Source of the DNA: Stropharia rugosoannulata
Taxonomy: Eukaryota > Basidiomycota > Agaricomycetes > Agaricales > Strophariaceae
Direction of reading: 5' to 3'
DNA: 64,000 bases
Assembly: GCA_028532985.1 (NCBI GenBank)
Contig: JANCIK010000009.1
Location: forward strand, 1,736,001-1,800,000
The notes below the pieces were generated by a model. The model worked only from the letters and a program-made list of their open reading frames with translations, was not told the origin of the DNA and searched no databases. Shown one piece after another: positions 63,901 through 64,000 of this stretch. Both the position numbers and the translations under genes were made by a program. How positions within the stretch are numbered: the stretch's first letter is position 1; each line of letters begins with the position of its first letter.

Positions 63901-64000
63901 GGTAATGAGTTCCCCCAACGTTTCGGTTCGAGGATGGAACTGAATAACCGGGAACAGGTTTCACCAACTCGGTGGCTAACAAATCACTGGGTCGCATTTG
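57901..64000. other. Gene-poor right end with unassigned open frames
   Basis: No known family is recognised. Composition is more even than in the preceding interval. Points worth noting: donor- and acceptor-like sites around 59178-59370, ATG-started frames at 59891-60175 (94 residues) and 61826-62179 (starts MSNTYCGPVYAVTILDL), a 55-codon frame at 62770-62937, and a minus-strand frame running to the right edge at 63815-63997 (DLLATELVKPVPGYSVPSS) that could be part of a gene beyond the window. None has an identifiable domain, so none is called. Confidence 0.35.

Noticed and set aside
40250..64000. Centromere
   Set aside because: Agaricomycete centromeres are usually A/T-rich and full of retrotransposons; this stretch is G+C-rich in large part and shows no reverse-transcriptase or integrase remnants that I can recognise.

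Overview
The window is nuclear DNA from a filamentous fungus, almost certainly a mushroom-forming basidiomycete (Agaricomycetes). The genes are compact and broken by many short introns of about 50-60 bp with GTRNGT donors and YAG acceptors. The gene families (Tsp2-type tetraspanin, WDR7-like protein, Miro, SH3-RasGEF Cdc25, ECL1-type zinc protein, OGFr-domain protein) fit that group. I could not assign a genus from sequence alone.

Left part (1-40.25 kb) is ordinary gene-dense euchromatin. In order: the 3' part of CNOT2/NOT2 (+), geranylgeranyltransferase-I beta subunit (+), a one-TM LEA-2-like protein (+), a tetraspanin (+), a WDR7/rabconnectin-3-beta-like protein (+), then on the minus strand a secreted GH20 hexosaminidase, a P450 and a secreted dipeptidyl-peptidase V. 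These are followed by Mrt4 (-) and deoxyhypusine hydroxylase (+), which share a 79-bp divergent promoter. Then come a VWA protein (-), Miro/Gem1 (-), an F-box/WD40-like protein (+), a Cdc25-type Ras exchange factor (-), a small GSKIP-domain protein (+) and an OGFr-domain protein (-). Most are single-copy housekeeping or signalling genes (mRNA deadenylation, prenylation, Ras signalling, mitochondrial dynamics, ribosome assembly, eIF5A modification). They do not form one pathway. Prenylation and Ras activation, and Mrt4 with DOHH, are the functionally closest pairs.

Right part (40.25-64 kb) is very different. The only gene I recognise in about 24 kb is an ECL1/life-span-factor-type zinc protein at 51.2-52.6 kb. 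Around it lie about 11 kb on each side without recognisable genes. This DNA holds a short terminal-inverted-repeat element with ATGGGTT subterminal repeats, a pair of inverted GTAGC-rich blocks, purine/pyrimidine-skewed tracts, microsatellites, a C15 run and G+C-rich palindromic stretches. A few unassigned ORFs there are noted but not called as genes.

The best-supported unusual observations are a 7-nt microexon and a GC-AG intron in CNOT2, a WDR7-type V-ATPase cofactor in a fungus, the very short Mrt4/DOHH promoter, and the isolated ECL1-type gene in a long gene-free domain. I found no clearly novel multi-gene system. Intron boundaries and start codons are by eye, without transcript data.
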